From NCBI GenBank assembly GCA_037044975.1, contig JBAOIL010000027.1:157143-221142 (forward strand): a stretch of DNA of 64,000 bases, given 5' to 3'. The position numbers and the translations under genes were made by a program. The stretch comes from JADLHS01 sp020848635 (GTDB lineage Bacteria; Verrucomicrobiota; Verrucomicrobiia; Limisphaerales; JADLHS01). Position 1 is the stretch's first letter; the number at the start of each line of letters is the position of its first letter. This document shows, piece after piece, positions 18,594-27,533 of the stretch. The notes beneath the pieces are model-generated. The model saw only the letters and a list, made by a program, of their open reading frames with translations, ran no database searches and was not told the origin of the DNA.

Positions 18594-19451
18594 ATGGCGT
18601 TACGTGTCCACCTGCGTTCGCTGCTCGTGCTGGGACGGGTTTCCAACCTGCCCACCGTTTGGTCAAATTGCCTGGCTGCCTGGCTGCTGAACGGCGGCGT
18701 TCTGGCGCCGACATTCCTTCTGCTCAGCGCGGGGGCCACGTTGCTTTACACCGGTGGCATGTTTCTCAACGACGCCTACGATGTGGAGTTTGACCGCCAG
18801 CATCGGCGGGAGCGCCCCATCCCCTCCGGGAAAATCTCGGTGGGCACCGTCTGGAGGTTCGGAGTGGGTTTCTTGCTGCTCGGCTGGCTGTTGATGTGGC
18901 CGCTTGGCGCACTGGCCGCCGGCGCTGCGCTGTTGCTCGTGGTCACCATCGTCGTTTATGATGCGATTCACAAACGAACTTCCTTTGCTCCACTGCTCAT
19001 GGCGGCCTGTCGCTTTCTGCTGTATTTCGTTGCCGCCGCCGCGACGCCGAACCGCGTCAGCCACTCGGTTCTGTGGCATGGGCTGGCGCTGGCGGCGTAT
19101 GTGGTCGGCCTGAGCTATCTCGCGCGGGGCGAGAGCCGTCCGGGGAGCGGTCGCCACTGGCCGCTTTTGTTTCTGATCGCGCCGCTGGTGGCCAATGGGT
19201 TGGTGAATTCCCACCGGAACGCTGCCGCGTGGGCGGCATCCGGATGGCTGGTGGTGTGGTTGTGCTGGTGTCTGCGCGGAATGCTAAAACGGCCGGTTCA
19301 AGATGTAGGCCGCAGCGTGGCGGGTTTACTGGCGGGGATTGCGCTGGTGGATGCGGCGGCGCTTCCGCAACTGACCGCGGAATTGGTGCTGGTCTTTGGC
19401 GGGCTGTTCGTTCTCGCGTTGATTCTTCAACGCAAGATTCCAGCGACGTGA
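18594..19451 (+). CDS. eboC: EboC: UbiA-like membrane prenyltransferase of the Ebo cluster
   Basis: 285 residues with about eight hydrophobic segments and the UbiA signature near residue 60: FLNDAYDVEFDRQHRRERPI, including the Asp-rich NDxxDxxxD motif that binds Mg-prenyl diphosphate. A second conserved region is VVYDAIHKRTS, where the usual second Asp motif lies. UbiA enzymes attach prenyl chains to aromatic or other acceptors in the membrane; the acceptor in Ebo clusters is unknown. The longer frame upstream lies inside eboE, so I start at MALRVHLRSL. The last 25 bases overlap the end of the opposing PEP-CTERM gene. Confidence 0.82.
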   Translation: MALRVHLRSLLVLGRVSNLPTVWSNCLAAWLLNGGVLAPTFLLLSAGATLLYTGGMFLNDAYDVEFDRQHRRERPIPSGKISVGTVWRFGVGFLLLGWLLMWPLGALAAGAALLLVVTIVVYDAIHKRTSFAPLLMAACRFLLYFVAAAATPNRVSHSVLWHGLALAAYVVGLSYLARGESRPGSGRHWPLLFLIAPLVANGLVNSHRNAAAWAASGWLVVWLCWCLRGMLKRPVQDVGRSVAGLLAGIALVDAAALPQLTAELVLVFGGLFVLALILQRKIPAT

Positions 19452-20143
19452 CAATGACTTCTGGACTTCACGACGTTTGGGGTTCGCTGAGAGCGGTAGG
19501 CGAGAAACAAGGTGCCGATGGCGAATAAACCAAGCGTGCCTGGTTCGGGAATCGATTGGGTTGAGAATTGGATATTATCCAGGTATGACGAACTGCTTCC
19601 AACCGGAGTTAGATCGGGCATCAAGAACTTCAGTTCGCCAGTCTGGCCGGCAAATCCGGAGATATCCGCCCCGACAATCTGATAGTCTGTACCCCGGCCC
19701 AACTCAAACAACGTGAGCAAGTGACCGATGAAAGTCACTTGCATGTTGGTATCTCCAAAAAAACGCAAAGACAATGCCGTGGACGGAATTTGCCCAGTTT
19801 GACCCACGGCGGCCGTGCCGTCGGGGGCAACACCAAAAGCCGACTGAAGACCCACCGAATAGTTTCCAGCTATCGGTGGAAACATGGAATTCGAGCTGTG
19901 TAGCGAAACCGCGGCTGCACCCAAGCTCACGGTGTTGTAAATAACCCAATCAATTTCGAACGTCCCCAAATAGCCTTTCCAACCCGGAAGGGCATCTGCG
20001 ATCGGAACATCTCCAGTTGAATAGCCAGCAACATTTGCAGATTCAAAGTCCAAATTCCTGAAGGTGCCCTGGCCGAAAGCGCTAACACCCAAGCTGACCA
20101 GCAGCGCTAACAGCAGTAACGGATTTCTGAGTCGCAAGGTCAT
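19427..20143 (-). CDS. PEP-CTERM surface protein inside the Ebo cluster
   Basis: 238 residues from the Met of MTLRLRNPLLL. The signal peptide ends near GVSAFGQ. The body is a beta-rich fold of the kind common in PEP-CTERM proteins (FRNLDFESANVAGYS, GNYSVGLQSAFG, LRFFGDTNMQVTF, DYQIVGADISGFAGQ). The C-terminus carries PEP-CTERM: SIPEPGTLGLFAIGTLFLAY followed by Arg. PEP-CTERM tails are processed by exosortase, and the protein goes to the envelope or extracellular matrix. No exosortase gene is in this window. An unusual 18-residue extension after the basic cluster overlaps the eboC 3' end. The gene opposes the ebo genes and splits the cluster, so it is probably an insertion. Confidence 0.8.
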   Translation of the reverse strand: MTLRLRNPLLLLALLVSLGVSAFGQGTFRNLDFESANVAGYSTGDVPIADALPGWKGYLGTFEIDWVIYNTVSLGAAAVSLHSSNSMFPPIAGNYSVGLQSAFGVAPDGTAAVGQTGQIPSTALSLRFFGDTNMQVTFIGHLLTLFELGRGTDYQIVGADISGFAGQTGELKFLMPDLTPVGSSSSYLDNIQFSTQSIPEPGTLGLFAIGTLFLAYRSQRTPNVVKSRSHCHVAGILR

Positions 20144-20334
20144 AGTTATATCTCCGCTGCCTGCTGGACTCTCGGTGATTCGCCAACCCACTGCAACCCA
20201 CTATTTGTCGTTGGCCGCGTATTTCTTGCGCAAAGGTGGATGCCCGATGGCTGCCCTTGGACAATCGCGCGTTGGGCGGTGTCTGCGCTTGCTACGGGCA
20301 AGGGAGATTTGGAAAGCTGACGGCTATTGAATTC

Positions 20335-21534
20335 ATGGATTTGATCGAACGCACCATCCGGGTCCACTGGCAGCATCGCGTGGTGTTTGCCGATGATGTT
20401 TTCAACCCCACCAACCCGGTATTGCGCGAGGTCCTGTGCGGGGGTGGCGGGCCGGGCCGGGTGTTGATAGTGCTGGATGAGGCGCTGGCCAAGGCGCAAC
20501 CGGCGCTTTCGACCGTGATCACCCGTTATTTCGCCGCCTCGCCAGCTGGCCTGACCCTGGTGCATCCCCCGATAATTTGCCAGGGCGGCGAGTTGACCAA
20601 GGGCTCCTGGTCGCCAGTCGCCGAAATCCATGCCGCCATCAATCGGCATCACATTGACCGGCATTCGTATCTGATTGCCGTGGGCGGGGGCGCGTTGCTG
20701 GACATGGCCGGACTGGCGGCGGCCACGGCGCATCGCGGGGTGCGGCACGTCCGGATTCCCACCACGACGTTGAGCCAGTGCGATTCGGGCGTCGGCGTGA
20801 AGAACGGCATCAATGCCTTCGGCAAGAAGAATTTCATCGGCACTTTTGCGCCGCCATTTGCGGTCATCAACGATTTCACCTTGCTCGGCACACTGTTGGA
20901 ACGGGATGCCCGCGCAGGTTTCGTGGAGGCGGTTAAAGTGGCGTGCATCCGCAGCCGGGAGTTCTTTGAAACCTTGGAGCGGGACGCGGTCGCGTTGGCG
21001 AGGTTTGAGCCGGAACCCGTGCGGTGGCTCATCCGGCGTTGCGCGGAGTTGCATGTCACCCACATTGCCACCAGCGGGGATCCTTTCGAGTTCGGTTCGG
21101 CCCGGCCGCTGGACTTCGGCCACTGGGCGGCGCACAAGCTGGAGCAGATTTCCAACTTCACCCTGCGGCATGGCGAAGCCGTGGCGATTGGCGTGGCGCT
21201 GGATGTGATCTATTCCCGGCGGGTGGGGTTGCTTGCCGCCGCGAGCGCCGAGCGGGTGCTGGGCTTGCTTGAAACTCTCGGTTATGAACTATTCATCACC
21301 GATCTGGTGCGGGAGAACGGGCGCAACGAGTTGCTCGTGCTCGAGGGCTTGGAGGAGTTTCGTGAGCATCTCGGCGGGACGCTGGCCATCACTTTGCTGA
21401 AGGAGATTGGCGAGGGGTTTGAAGTGCCGGAAATGGACCGAACTTTGATAGCCGAGGCCATCAACGAATTGCAGGCGCGGGATCAGGCTCGCCGGCGCAG
21501 CGGTTCAACCTCCCCAACAACCGCCGTAGCGTGA
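20335..21534 (+). CDS. eboD: EboD: 3-dehydroquinate synthase-like sugar phosphate cyclase
   Basis: 399 residues from the ATG at 20335; an upstream in-frame Met at 20236 lacks family support. The dehydroquinate-synthase superfamily is evident: VVFADDVFNPTN, the NAD-binding YLIAVGGGALLDMAGLAAAT, RHVRIPTTTLSQCDSGVGVK, NFIGTFAPPFAVINDF, GFVEAVKVACI, and metal-binding His positions in FGHWAAHKLE and LRHGEAVAIGVALD. The cofactors are probably NAD and Zn. In Ebo clusters it is closest to the valiolone/EEVS-like branch rather than the shikimate pathway enzyme, so it probably cyclises a sugar phosphate. Its stop overlaps the GTG of the next gene. Confidence 0.82.
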   Translation: MDLIERTIRVHWQHRVVFADDVFNPTNPVLREVLCGGGGPGRVLIVLDEALAKAQPALSTVITRYFAASPAGLTLVHPPIICQGGELTKGSWSPVAEIHAAINRHHIDRHSYLIAVGGGALLDMAGLAAATAHRGVRHVRIPTTTLSQCDSGVGVKNGINAFGKKNFIGTFAPPFAVINDFTLLGTLLERDARAGFVEAVKVACIRSREFFETLERDAVALARFEPEPVRWLIRRCAELHVTHIATSGDPFEFGSARPLDFGHWAAHKLEQISNFTLRHGEAVAIGVALDVIYSRRVGLLAAASAERVLGLLETLGYELFITDLVRENGRNELLVLEGLEEFREHLGGTLAITLLKEIGEGFEVPEMDRTLIAEAINELQARDQARRRSGSTSPTTAVA

Positions 21535-23046
21535 CACGCACCGCGGTCATCAACGTGGTTGGTTTGTCTGAGTCGTTGCTCGGGCCGGACACACCGTTCA
21601 TCAACGCCTTCCGGCAGCGCGGTGCGCTGGGCCGGATCACGCCGGCGTTCCCGGCCGTTACGTGCACGGCGCAATCGAATTATCTGACCGGTCGGACACC
21701 GGCGGAGCATGGCATTGTTGGCAATGGCTGGTACCACCGGGAACTGGCGGAGGTTCAGTTCTGGAAACAATCGAACCATCTCGTGGCGGGAAAGAAAATC
21801 TGGGCGACCTTGCGCGAAGCCGACCCCAGTTTTACCTGCGCCAAACTCTTTTGGTGGTTCAACATGTATTCCGGCGCGGACTGGTCCATCACGCCGCGCC
21901 CCATGTACCCGGCGGATGGCCGGAAACTCTTTGATATTTATGCCTGGCCGTATTTCATCCGTGACGACATCAAACGCGACCTCGGCGAGTTTCCGTTTCC
22001 GGGCTTTTGGGGGCCGGCGGCGGGGGTGGATTCCAGCCGGTTTGCCGCGGACGCCGTTTCGCGTTGGATCGCGGAATCCGCCAAGTGGATCGAACGCAAA
22101 TTCACGCCGACGCTTAATCTGGTTTACCTGCCCCATCTGGATTATAATCTGCAGCGTTTGGGGCCGGCTATTGCACCCTCTCCTCTCTCAAAAGAGGAGA
22201 GGGCTGGGGAGAGGAGGCAAGGCACGCCAAATTCAACCCCCCTCACCCCGGCCCTCTCCCCACTCGGGCGGGGAGAGGGAGAAATCATTGCCTCCGACCT
22301 CCGGCGGATTGATGCGATCGTGGGCGATTTGCTGGCTTTCTTTGAAAAGCAGTCCGTCCAAGTGGTTTTGCTCTCGGAATACGGCATCAGCGCGGTGGAC
22401 ACGCCGATTCATCTTAACCGGTCGTTTCGCGAACGCGGCTGGCTGACGGTAAAGGAAGAACTGGGGTGCGAACTGCTTGACGCCGGGGCGAGCCGGGTTT
22501 TTGCAGTTGCCGATCATCAAGTGGCGCATGTTTATGTGAATGATCCAGCCTTGGAAAGCGCCGTACAGCTCGCTCCTGGAAAGTCAGCCCGGCGTAGCGG
22601 AAGTATGGGCGGCACCGGAAAAGCGAGCGCACGGCATTGACCATCCGCGCGCCGGGGACCTCATCGCTGTGGCCCGCGATCGTGCTTGGTTTACTTATTA
22701 CTACTGGCTGGAGGACCGCCGGGCGCCGGATTTTGCGCGCACGGTGGACATCCACCGCAAGCCGGGCTACGACCCGGTGGAACTCTTTCTCGATCCCAAA
22801 ATCCCGCTGGTCAAAGCGCGAATCGTCTGGCGGTTGCTGCAAAAGCGCCTTGGCTTCCGGATGCTGATGGATGTGGTTCCGCTCGACGCTTCGCTGGTCA
22901 AAGGGTCGCACGGGAACCGTCCGGGCAATCCGGCCGAGTGGCCAGTGATGATTACTTCGCGACCGGAATTGTTGCCGCAATTGGCGATCGATTCGACAGC
23001 CGTGTTCGAGGTGTTGGGCAACCATGTGATGGGCACAGGGCGATGA
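21531..23046 (+). CDS. eboF: EboF: alkaline phosphatase/nucleotide pyrophosphatase-type enzyme, with an in-frame repeat insertion and one frame break
   Basis: About 504 residues. It starts at a GTG overlapping the eboD stop (GTGA). The phosphodiesterase/phosphatase fold is visible in FPAVTCTAQSNYLTG (nucleophile Thr), EHGIVGNGWYHRE, LVYLPHLDYNLQ and VVLLSEYGI. Two oddities. A GC-rich repeat (22175-22280) is inserted in frame between LGPAI and EIIASDLRRID. The frame also breaks near 22569; dropping one base there joins VNDPALESAV to LLESQPGVAEVW, continuing through TYYYWLEDRRAPDFARTV to MGTGR. The frame break may be a sequencing error, but the repeat looks real. The enzyme probably hydrolyses a phosphoester on a metabolite handled by the cluster. 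Confidence 0.75.
22175..22280. repeat. Interspersed palindromic repeat inserted in eboF
   Basis: Two perfect hairpins sit 48 bases apart. One has 11-base arms (CCCTCTCCTCT / AGAGGAGAGGG) at 22176-22203, and the other has 10-base arms (CCCTCTCCCC / GGGGAGAGGG) at 22252-22279. Translated in the eboF frame the second half reads LTPALSPLGRGEGE, a peptide I recognise from repeats found in many Verrucomicrobia and Planctomycetes assemblies. The insertion keeps the reading frame and adds about 35 residues. No other copy was noticed in the window. Confidence 0.75.
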
Positions 23047-23233
23047 GCGGCCTTGCTTGCCACCGGCCAGCAGGGACGAAAACTAATCATTCGATCAGAC
23101 GAACTTTCGCGGCATTTCGCAAGTTAGCCTTGACAGTCGCCGGGCAAATCCGGAGCAATATGCGCATTATCACTCCGCTCACTGAGGCCGGTTGTGTCGC
23201 AGGGGCGAGCGGGGCAGGGCAGTTGGCAGTCGA

Positions 23234-24358
23234 ATGAAGAAACGAAAAATCAACGTCGCCATCGTCGGGCTGGGTTTCGGAGCGGAGTTTATCCCGCTGT
23301 GGCAGAAGCATCCCGCCACGACGTGTTACGCCATTTGCCAGCGGGATGCGACCAAGCTCAATGCGGTGGGCGAATACTTTGGTGTTCAGCGGCGCTGCAC
23401 GGACTTTGCCGCGGTGCTGAAGGATCCGGCGGTGGATGTGGTCCACATCAACTCGCCGATTCCGGACCACGCCTGGATGTCCATTGCCGCGCTCAAGGCC
23501 GGCAAACACGTCGCCTGTACCGTGCCGATGGCGACGAATATCGCCGACTGCAAAAAGATCGTGGACCTCGTGAAGCAGACCGGGCTTGCCTACATGATGA
23601 TGGAGACGGTGGTGTATGCCCGCGAGTACCTGTTCATGAAGGAACTGCTTGATGGTGGAAAGCTGGGCAAGCTTCAGTTCGTGCAGGCGAGCCATCAGCA
23701 GGACATGGACGGCTGGCCCAATTACTGGCCCGGGCTTCCGCCGATGTGGTATGCGACGCACTGCGTTGGGCCGGTCGCGGGCCTGATCGGCCGGCCGGCC
23801 GAATATGTGAGTTGCTTTGGCAGTGGCACCGTGCGCAAAGAACTGCAGAAACATTACGGCTCGCCGTTTGCCGTGGAGACCGCGCACATCAAATTTCAAG
23901 GCACGGACGTCAGTGCCCGCATTATCCGCTCGCTCTTCGACACAGCGCGGCAATATCGCGAGAGCATTGACGTATACGGCAGCAAGGCTTCGGTGGAATG
24001 GCCGCTGGTCGAGCATCAACCCTTGGTGCGGCACACGGCCAAGTTGCCCGAGCCGAAGATTCCCAAGCCGGTCAAGTGCCCCGACTTCGCGAAACGCCTG
24101 CCCGGCAGCATAGCCAAATACACCAAGCATGGGGTGTATGATGCGAGCAAGAAGACGCATCTCAGTTTCACCCAAGGCAGCGGCCACGGGGGCAGCCATC
24201 CACACCTGGTCCACGAGTTCGCGACGGCGCTCGTCGAGCAGCGGGATCCATTTCCGAACGCGCAGCAGTCCGCGAACTGGACGTGCGTTGGCCTTTGTGC
24301 GCACCAGTCGGCGCTCCGAGGCGGCGTCATTGTCAAACTGCCGGCATTCACCCGCTGA
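23234..24358 (+). CDS. Gfo/Idh/MocA family oxidoreductase
   Basis: 374 residues from MKKRKINVAIVGLGFGAEFI. The N-terminal Rossmann fold (VAIVGLGFGAEF) and the conserved AALKAGKHVACTVPMATNIA (normally EKP; here CTVP replaces the Lys-containing motif) mark the family. The C-terminal part holds VYGSKASVEWPL and the His-rich SGHGGSHPHLVHEF. These enzymes use NAD(P) to oxidise or reduce sugars and inositols. Loss of the canonical EKP Lys is notable. There is no signal peptide, so it is cytoplasmic. It lies 48 bases before the MFS transporter on the same strand, suggesting uptake and oxidation of one sugar-like compound. Confidence 0.83.
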   Translation: MKKRKINVAIVGLGFGAEFIPLWQKHPATTCYAICQRDATKLNAVGEYFGVQRRCTDFAAVLKDPAVDVVHINSPIPDHAWMSIAALKAGKHVACTVPMATNIADCKKIVDLVKQTGLAYMMMETVVYAREYLFMKELLDGGKLGKLQFVQASHQQDMDGWPNYWPGLPPMWYATHCVGPVAGLIGRPAEYVSCFGSGTVRKELQKHYGSPFAVETAHIKFQGTDVSARIIRSLFDTARQYRESIDVYGSKASVEWPLVEHQPLVRHTAKLPEPKIPKPVKCPDFAKRLPGSIAKYTKHGVYDASKKTHLSFTQGSGHGGSHPHLVHEFATALVEQRDPFPNAQQSANWTCVGLCAHQSALRGGVIVKLPAFTR

Positions 24359-24406
24359 TCTCCCTTCGCAACCACATCACAAACCACAATAAATCCCCAA
24401 CAAACT

Positions 24407-26060
24407 ATGAGTACCGTCAATGTCAGTAATGAAGCCATTGCCCCGAATGCCAAACGGCTCCTGTGGGCCGGGTTCATGGCCATTCTCGCCGCCGGCGTCG
24501 GATTCGCCATCCGGGGCGGCATCCTGGCCAACTGGGGCAAGGAATTTGGTTTCACCGGCACGGAACTGGGGGACATCAGCGGCGCCGCTTTTACGAGTTT
24601 CTGTTTCGGCATCATTATTGGTGGGGTCATCGCTGACAAAATTGGCTACGGCAAACTGGTGGTGGCGGCGTTCGCGTTGCACGCGCTGTCGGCGTTTGTG
24701 ACCTTTGCGCCGACGGCGGCCATGCCGAAGGAGACGGTTTACAAGCTGCTTTATGTGGGCATGTTCCTGTTCGGCATGGCCAATGGAACGCTAGAGGGCG
24801 TGGCGAATCCATTGGTGGCCTCGCTGTTTCCGCACAACCGCACGCATTACCTGAACATTCTCCATGCGAGCTGGCCGGCGGGACTGGTGATCGGCTCGTT
24901 TGCCAGCTGGTTGTTCGGCGACGGGATGCATTGGGGCTGGAAGTCGCAACTGGCGTTGTTCCTCATCCCGACCGCGGCGTACAGGCCTAATGTTCTTCGG
25001 CCAGAAGTTCCCGAAATCGGAGGCCTCGCAAAAGGGGCTGAAACTCGGCGAGATGTTCAAGGACGTTGGCATTCTCGGCGCGTTGGTCATCTGCTTCCTG
25101 CTCGCGATGTTCTTCAGCGGTCCGTTGGGGCTGCCGCAAGCCGTCGGGTATGGATTGTCTGGCGTGCTGCTGCTTGTCGTTGCGGTGATCACGAGGTTTT
25201 CCTTGGGCGCCTGGTTGCTGTTCGTTCTATTCATCACGCATGCATTGATCGGGGCGGTGGAGCTTGGCACGGATGGCTGGATTCAAAACATCACCGGCAA
25301 CATTCTGACCACTGGCCAGGGCAAACTACTGTTCGTTTACACTTCGTTGCTCATGTTCCTGCTCCGGTTTTGCGCGAATTTCATTGAGAAGCGAATGGGC
25401 TTGTCACCGATCGGCATCCTGCTGATCTGTGCCTTGCTCGCGTGCTTCGGCCTCAACCTGGTCAGCGGCATCACCACCTTCCTCGGCGCGATGCTGGCGC
25501 TCTCCGTTTACGCGCTGGGCAAGACCTTCTTCTGGCCGACGATGCTCGCGGTGGCGAGTGATCGCTTTCCGCGCACCGGCGCGGTCGCAATTTCGATCAT
25601 GGGTGGCATTGGGATGATGTCGGCGGGTCTGGTCGGCTCTGCGGGGTTGGGCTATGCCAAGGACCGTTTCGCCAGCGAGGCGCTCCAACAGTCGAGTCCG
25701 GCCGTCTATGCCGAGTACAAGGTTGAAAAGCCGAAGGGCTGGTTGTTCCTGAGCGAAGTGCAGGCGATTGACGGCAAGAAGCTCGGCGATGTGCAGTCCA
25801 ATTTGGGCAAGGCCCGCGAAGAATTGGAAAAAGCCGGCAATAAGGATCCGCAGGCGGCGTTCGATAAACTCTCGGCCCCGGAAAAAGCCGTGTATGAAGC
25901 CAGCATCGCCGGCGACCGCAAGACGTTGAAAGCGGATTCGTTCATTCCGGCCACGATGGCGGTGATCTATCTGCTGCTGCTGATCTACTTCAAGACCATC
26001 GGTGGTTACAAGGTCGTGCATCTGGCCGGTTCAGATGCCGCCGGTGTCAAAGCGCATTAA
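24407..26060 (+). CDS. MFS transporter, one frame break
   Basis: About 551 residues and 12 predicted membrane helices. The first half has WAGFMAILAAGVGFAIRGGI and GVIADKIGYGKLVV (a DxxGxG-type cytoplasmic loop), and the second half contains VGYGLSGVLLLVVAVITRF and FWPTMLAVASDRFPRTGA. Between the late helices is a charged soluble insert (about residues 425-505, PKGWLFLSEVQAIDGKKLGD onward). The frame breaks near 24983; removing one base joins LIPTAAY to GLMFFGQKFPKSEA. This is probably a sequencing error. The family is a Verrucomicrobia/Planctomycetes MFS group, probably for sugars, consistent with the dehydrogenase upstream. A strong terminator follows. Confidence 0.78.
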
Positions 26061-26090
26061 GGCCAAGCCTGATGGTTGGTCGCAATCTGG

Positions 26091-26120
26091 AAGGGCGGCT
26101 CGCGGGAGCCGCCCTTTTTT
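26091..26120 (+). terminator. Intrinsic terminator after the MFS gene
   Basis: A perfect 9-base stem (GGGCGGCTC 26093-26101, GAGCCGCCC 26106-26114) with a GCGG loop is followed immediately by six T residues. It lies 30 bases after the transporter stop and separates it from the Tm-1-type gene group. Confidence 0.9.
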
Positions 26121-26170
26121 AAATCGGCCATTTGAAACGCCCTGAATCCATAATCCATACGCCCTGAACT

Positions 26171-27067
26171 ATGCCGAATCCTTGGACTGGTAAAGGTAAC
26201 CCCTACACCCGCACAGAAGTCGTCGAGCGACTCCGCGCCACGCTCAAAAAGGGCAACGCCATCATTGCCGCCGGGGCCGGCACGGGCATCAGCGCCAAAT
26301 TCATCGAACAGGGTGGCGCTGATCTGATCATCATCTACAACTCGGGCCGCTTTCGCATGATGGGCCACGGCTCGACCTGCGGCTTGATGGCCTACGGCGA
26401 CGCCAACGCGATCGCGATGGAGATCGGCGAATATGAAGTGCTGCCGGTGGTGGAGGAAGTGCCGGTGATTTGCGGCGTTCACGCCACGGATCCGCGCCGG
26501 CGCATGTGGCACTGGCTCGGCCAGGTGAAGGCGATGGGGTTCAGCGGGGTGAACAATTTCCCCACGCACACCATCGTGGACGGTCACTTCCGCGGTGTGC
26601 TCGAAGAAACCGGCATGAGCGTGCGGAAGGAATACGAGATGGTTGCCCTCGCCCGGAAGATGGACTTGTTCTCCGTTGTTTATGTCGCCACCCCGGAGGA
26701 AGCCGTTGAAATGGCGAAGGCGGGTGCGGATGCGATCATCGCCCACGTCGGCACGACCGTGGGCGGCAGCATCGGCGTGAAGCAAGCCGTCGTCACGCTG
26801 GGACTTCACGCATCAAACGCACGCAGGAAATCATTAACGCCGCGAGCCGGGTGCGGAAGGACATCTTCTTCCTGTGCCACGGGGGCCCGATCAACACCCC
26901 GGCGGACGCGGATCGGGTTTTGAAAAACACGGATGCCGTCGGTTTCGTCGGGCGCGAGTTCGCTGGAGCGCATGGGCGTCGAGGCGTCGCTCACCAACCT
27001 CACGCGGGAATTCAAGCAATTGAAGTCGCCCGCCGCAAAGGCGTTCGGCCAGGCGAATAAAAAATAA
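26171..27067 (+). CDS. Phosphoenolpyruvate hydrolase-like TIM-barrel protein (Tm-1 C-terminal half), two compensating frame breaks
   Basis: About 298 residues. The conserved start PNPWTGKGNPYTRTEVVERL, AAGAGTGISAKFIEQGGADL, IYNSGRFRMMGHGSTCGLMAYGDAN and GFSGVNNFPTHTIVDG define the PEP_hydrolase/TIM-barrel family. The frame drops out at GGG 26800-26802 (one G short) and returns at GGG 26950-26952 (one G extra). Repaired, it reads VTLGTSRIKRTQEIINAA, DIFFLCHGGPINTPADADRV, VGFVGASSLERM and GQANKK, stop 27065-27067. Both repairs lie in G runs, so sequencing error is likely. Chemistry is not established despite the family name. The gene heads a cluster with a cupin, a cytochrome and the UPF0261 half. 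Confidence 0.8.
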
Positions 27068-27082
27068 ACCAACCTTCGCGTT

Positions 27083-27514
27083 ATGCGCCTCGAACATCGT
27101 CGCTTTGTGACCGCCGCCGAGAAGGTGGACTTCCGCTCGCCGTGGGCGCTGGAAGAATGGCTCTGCCGCGCCGATGTGGTCCCAAATCAGGACTTGCTGC
27201 TGGTGCGGGCCAACATGGAGGCGGGCCACTCGCATCCGTTTCACACGCATCCGACCCGCGAGGAAATTATCTACGTTTTGTCCGGTCGCGCAGAGCAATG
27301 GATTGGCAAAGACCACCGCGTGCTTGGCCCGGGTGAGATGGTCCTGGTGCCCAAAGGCGAGGTTCACGGGACGTACAATCCCTTCCGCGAGCGGTTGGTG
27401 TTCCTTGCCATCCTCGCGCCGGCCAACGCAGCGGAACCGGGCCTCGTGGATGTCTCCACCGAGGAGCCCTGGGTTTCCCTCCGCCAGCGGCACGGCCTGC
27501 CCGCCTGCACCTGA
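27083..27514 (+). CDS. Cupin-domain protein
   Basis: 143 residues, a single cupin barrel. Motif 1 carries metal ligands in GHSHPFHTHPTREEIIYVLSG, split as two parts (His in HSHPFHTH, and Glu), and motif 2 is PGEMVLVPKGEVHGTYN. It could be an isomerase, dioxygenase or metal-dependent sensor. It lies 15 bases after the TIM-barrel gene and 19 bases before the ThuA-cytochrome gene, all in the same direction. Confidence 0.8.
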   Translation: MRLEHRRFVTAAEKVDFRSPWALEEWLCRADVVPNQDLLLVRANMEAGHSHPFHTHPTREEIIYVLSGRAEQWIGKDHRVLGPGEMVLVPKGEVHGTYNPFRERLVFLAILAPANAAEPGLVDVSTEEPWVSLRQRHGLPACT

Positions 27515-27533
27515 ATCTGACTCCACCTGATCC

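Noticed and set aside
17339..18739. Long minus-strand open frame (466 codons) opposite eboE
   Set aside because: GC-rich codon use leaves the antisense strand open; eboE has clear family motifs and the antisense product has none.
23130..23160. TTGACA upstream of the Gfo/Idh gene considered as a promoter
   Set aside because: No acceptable -10 hexamer lies 16-18 bases downstream.
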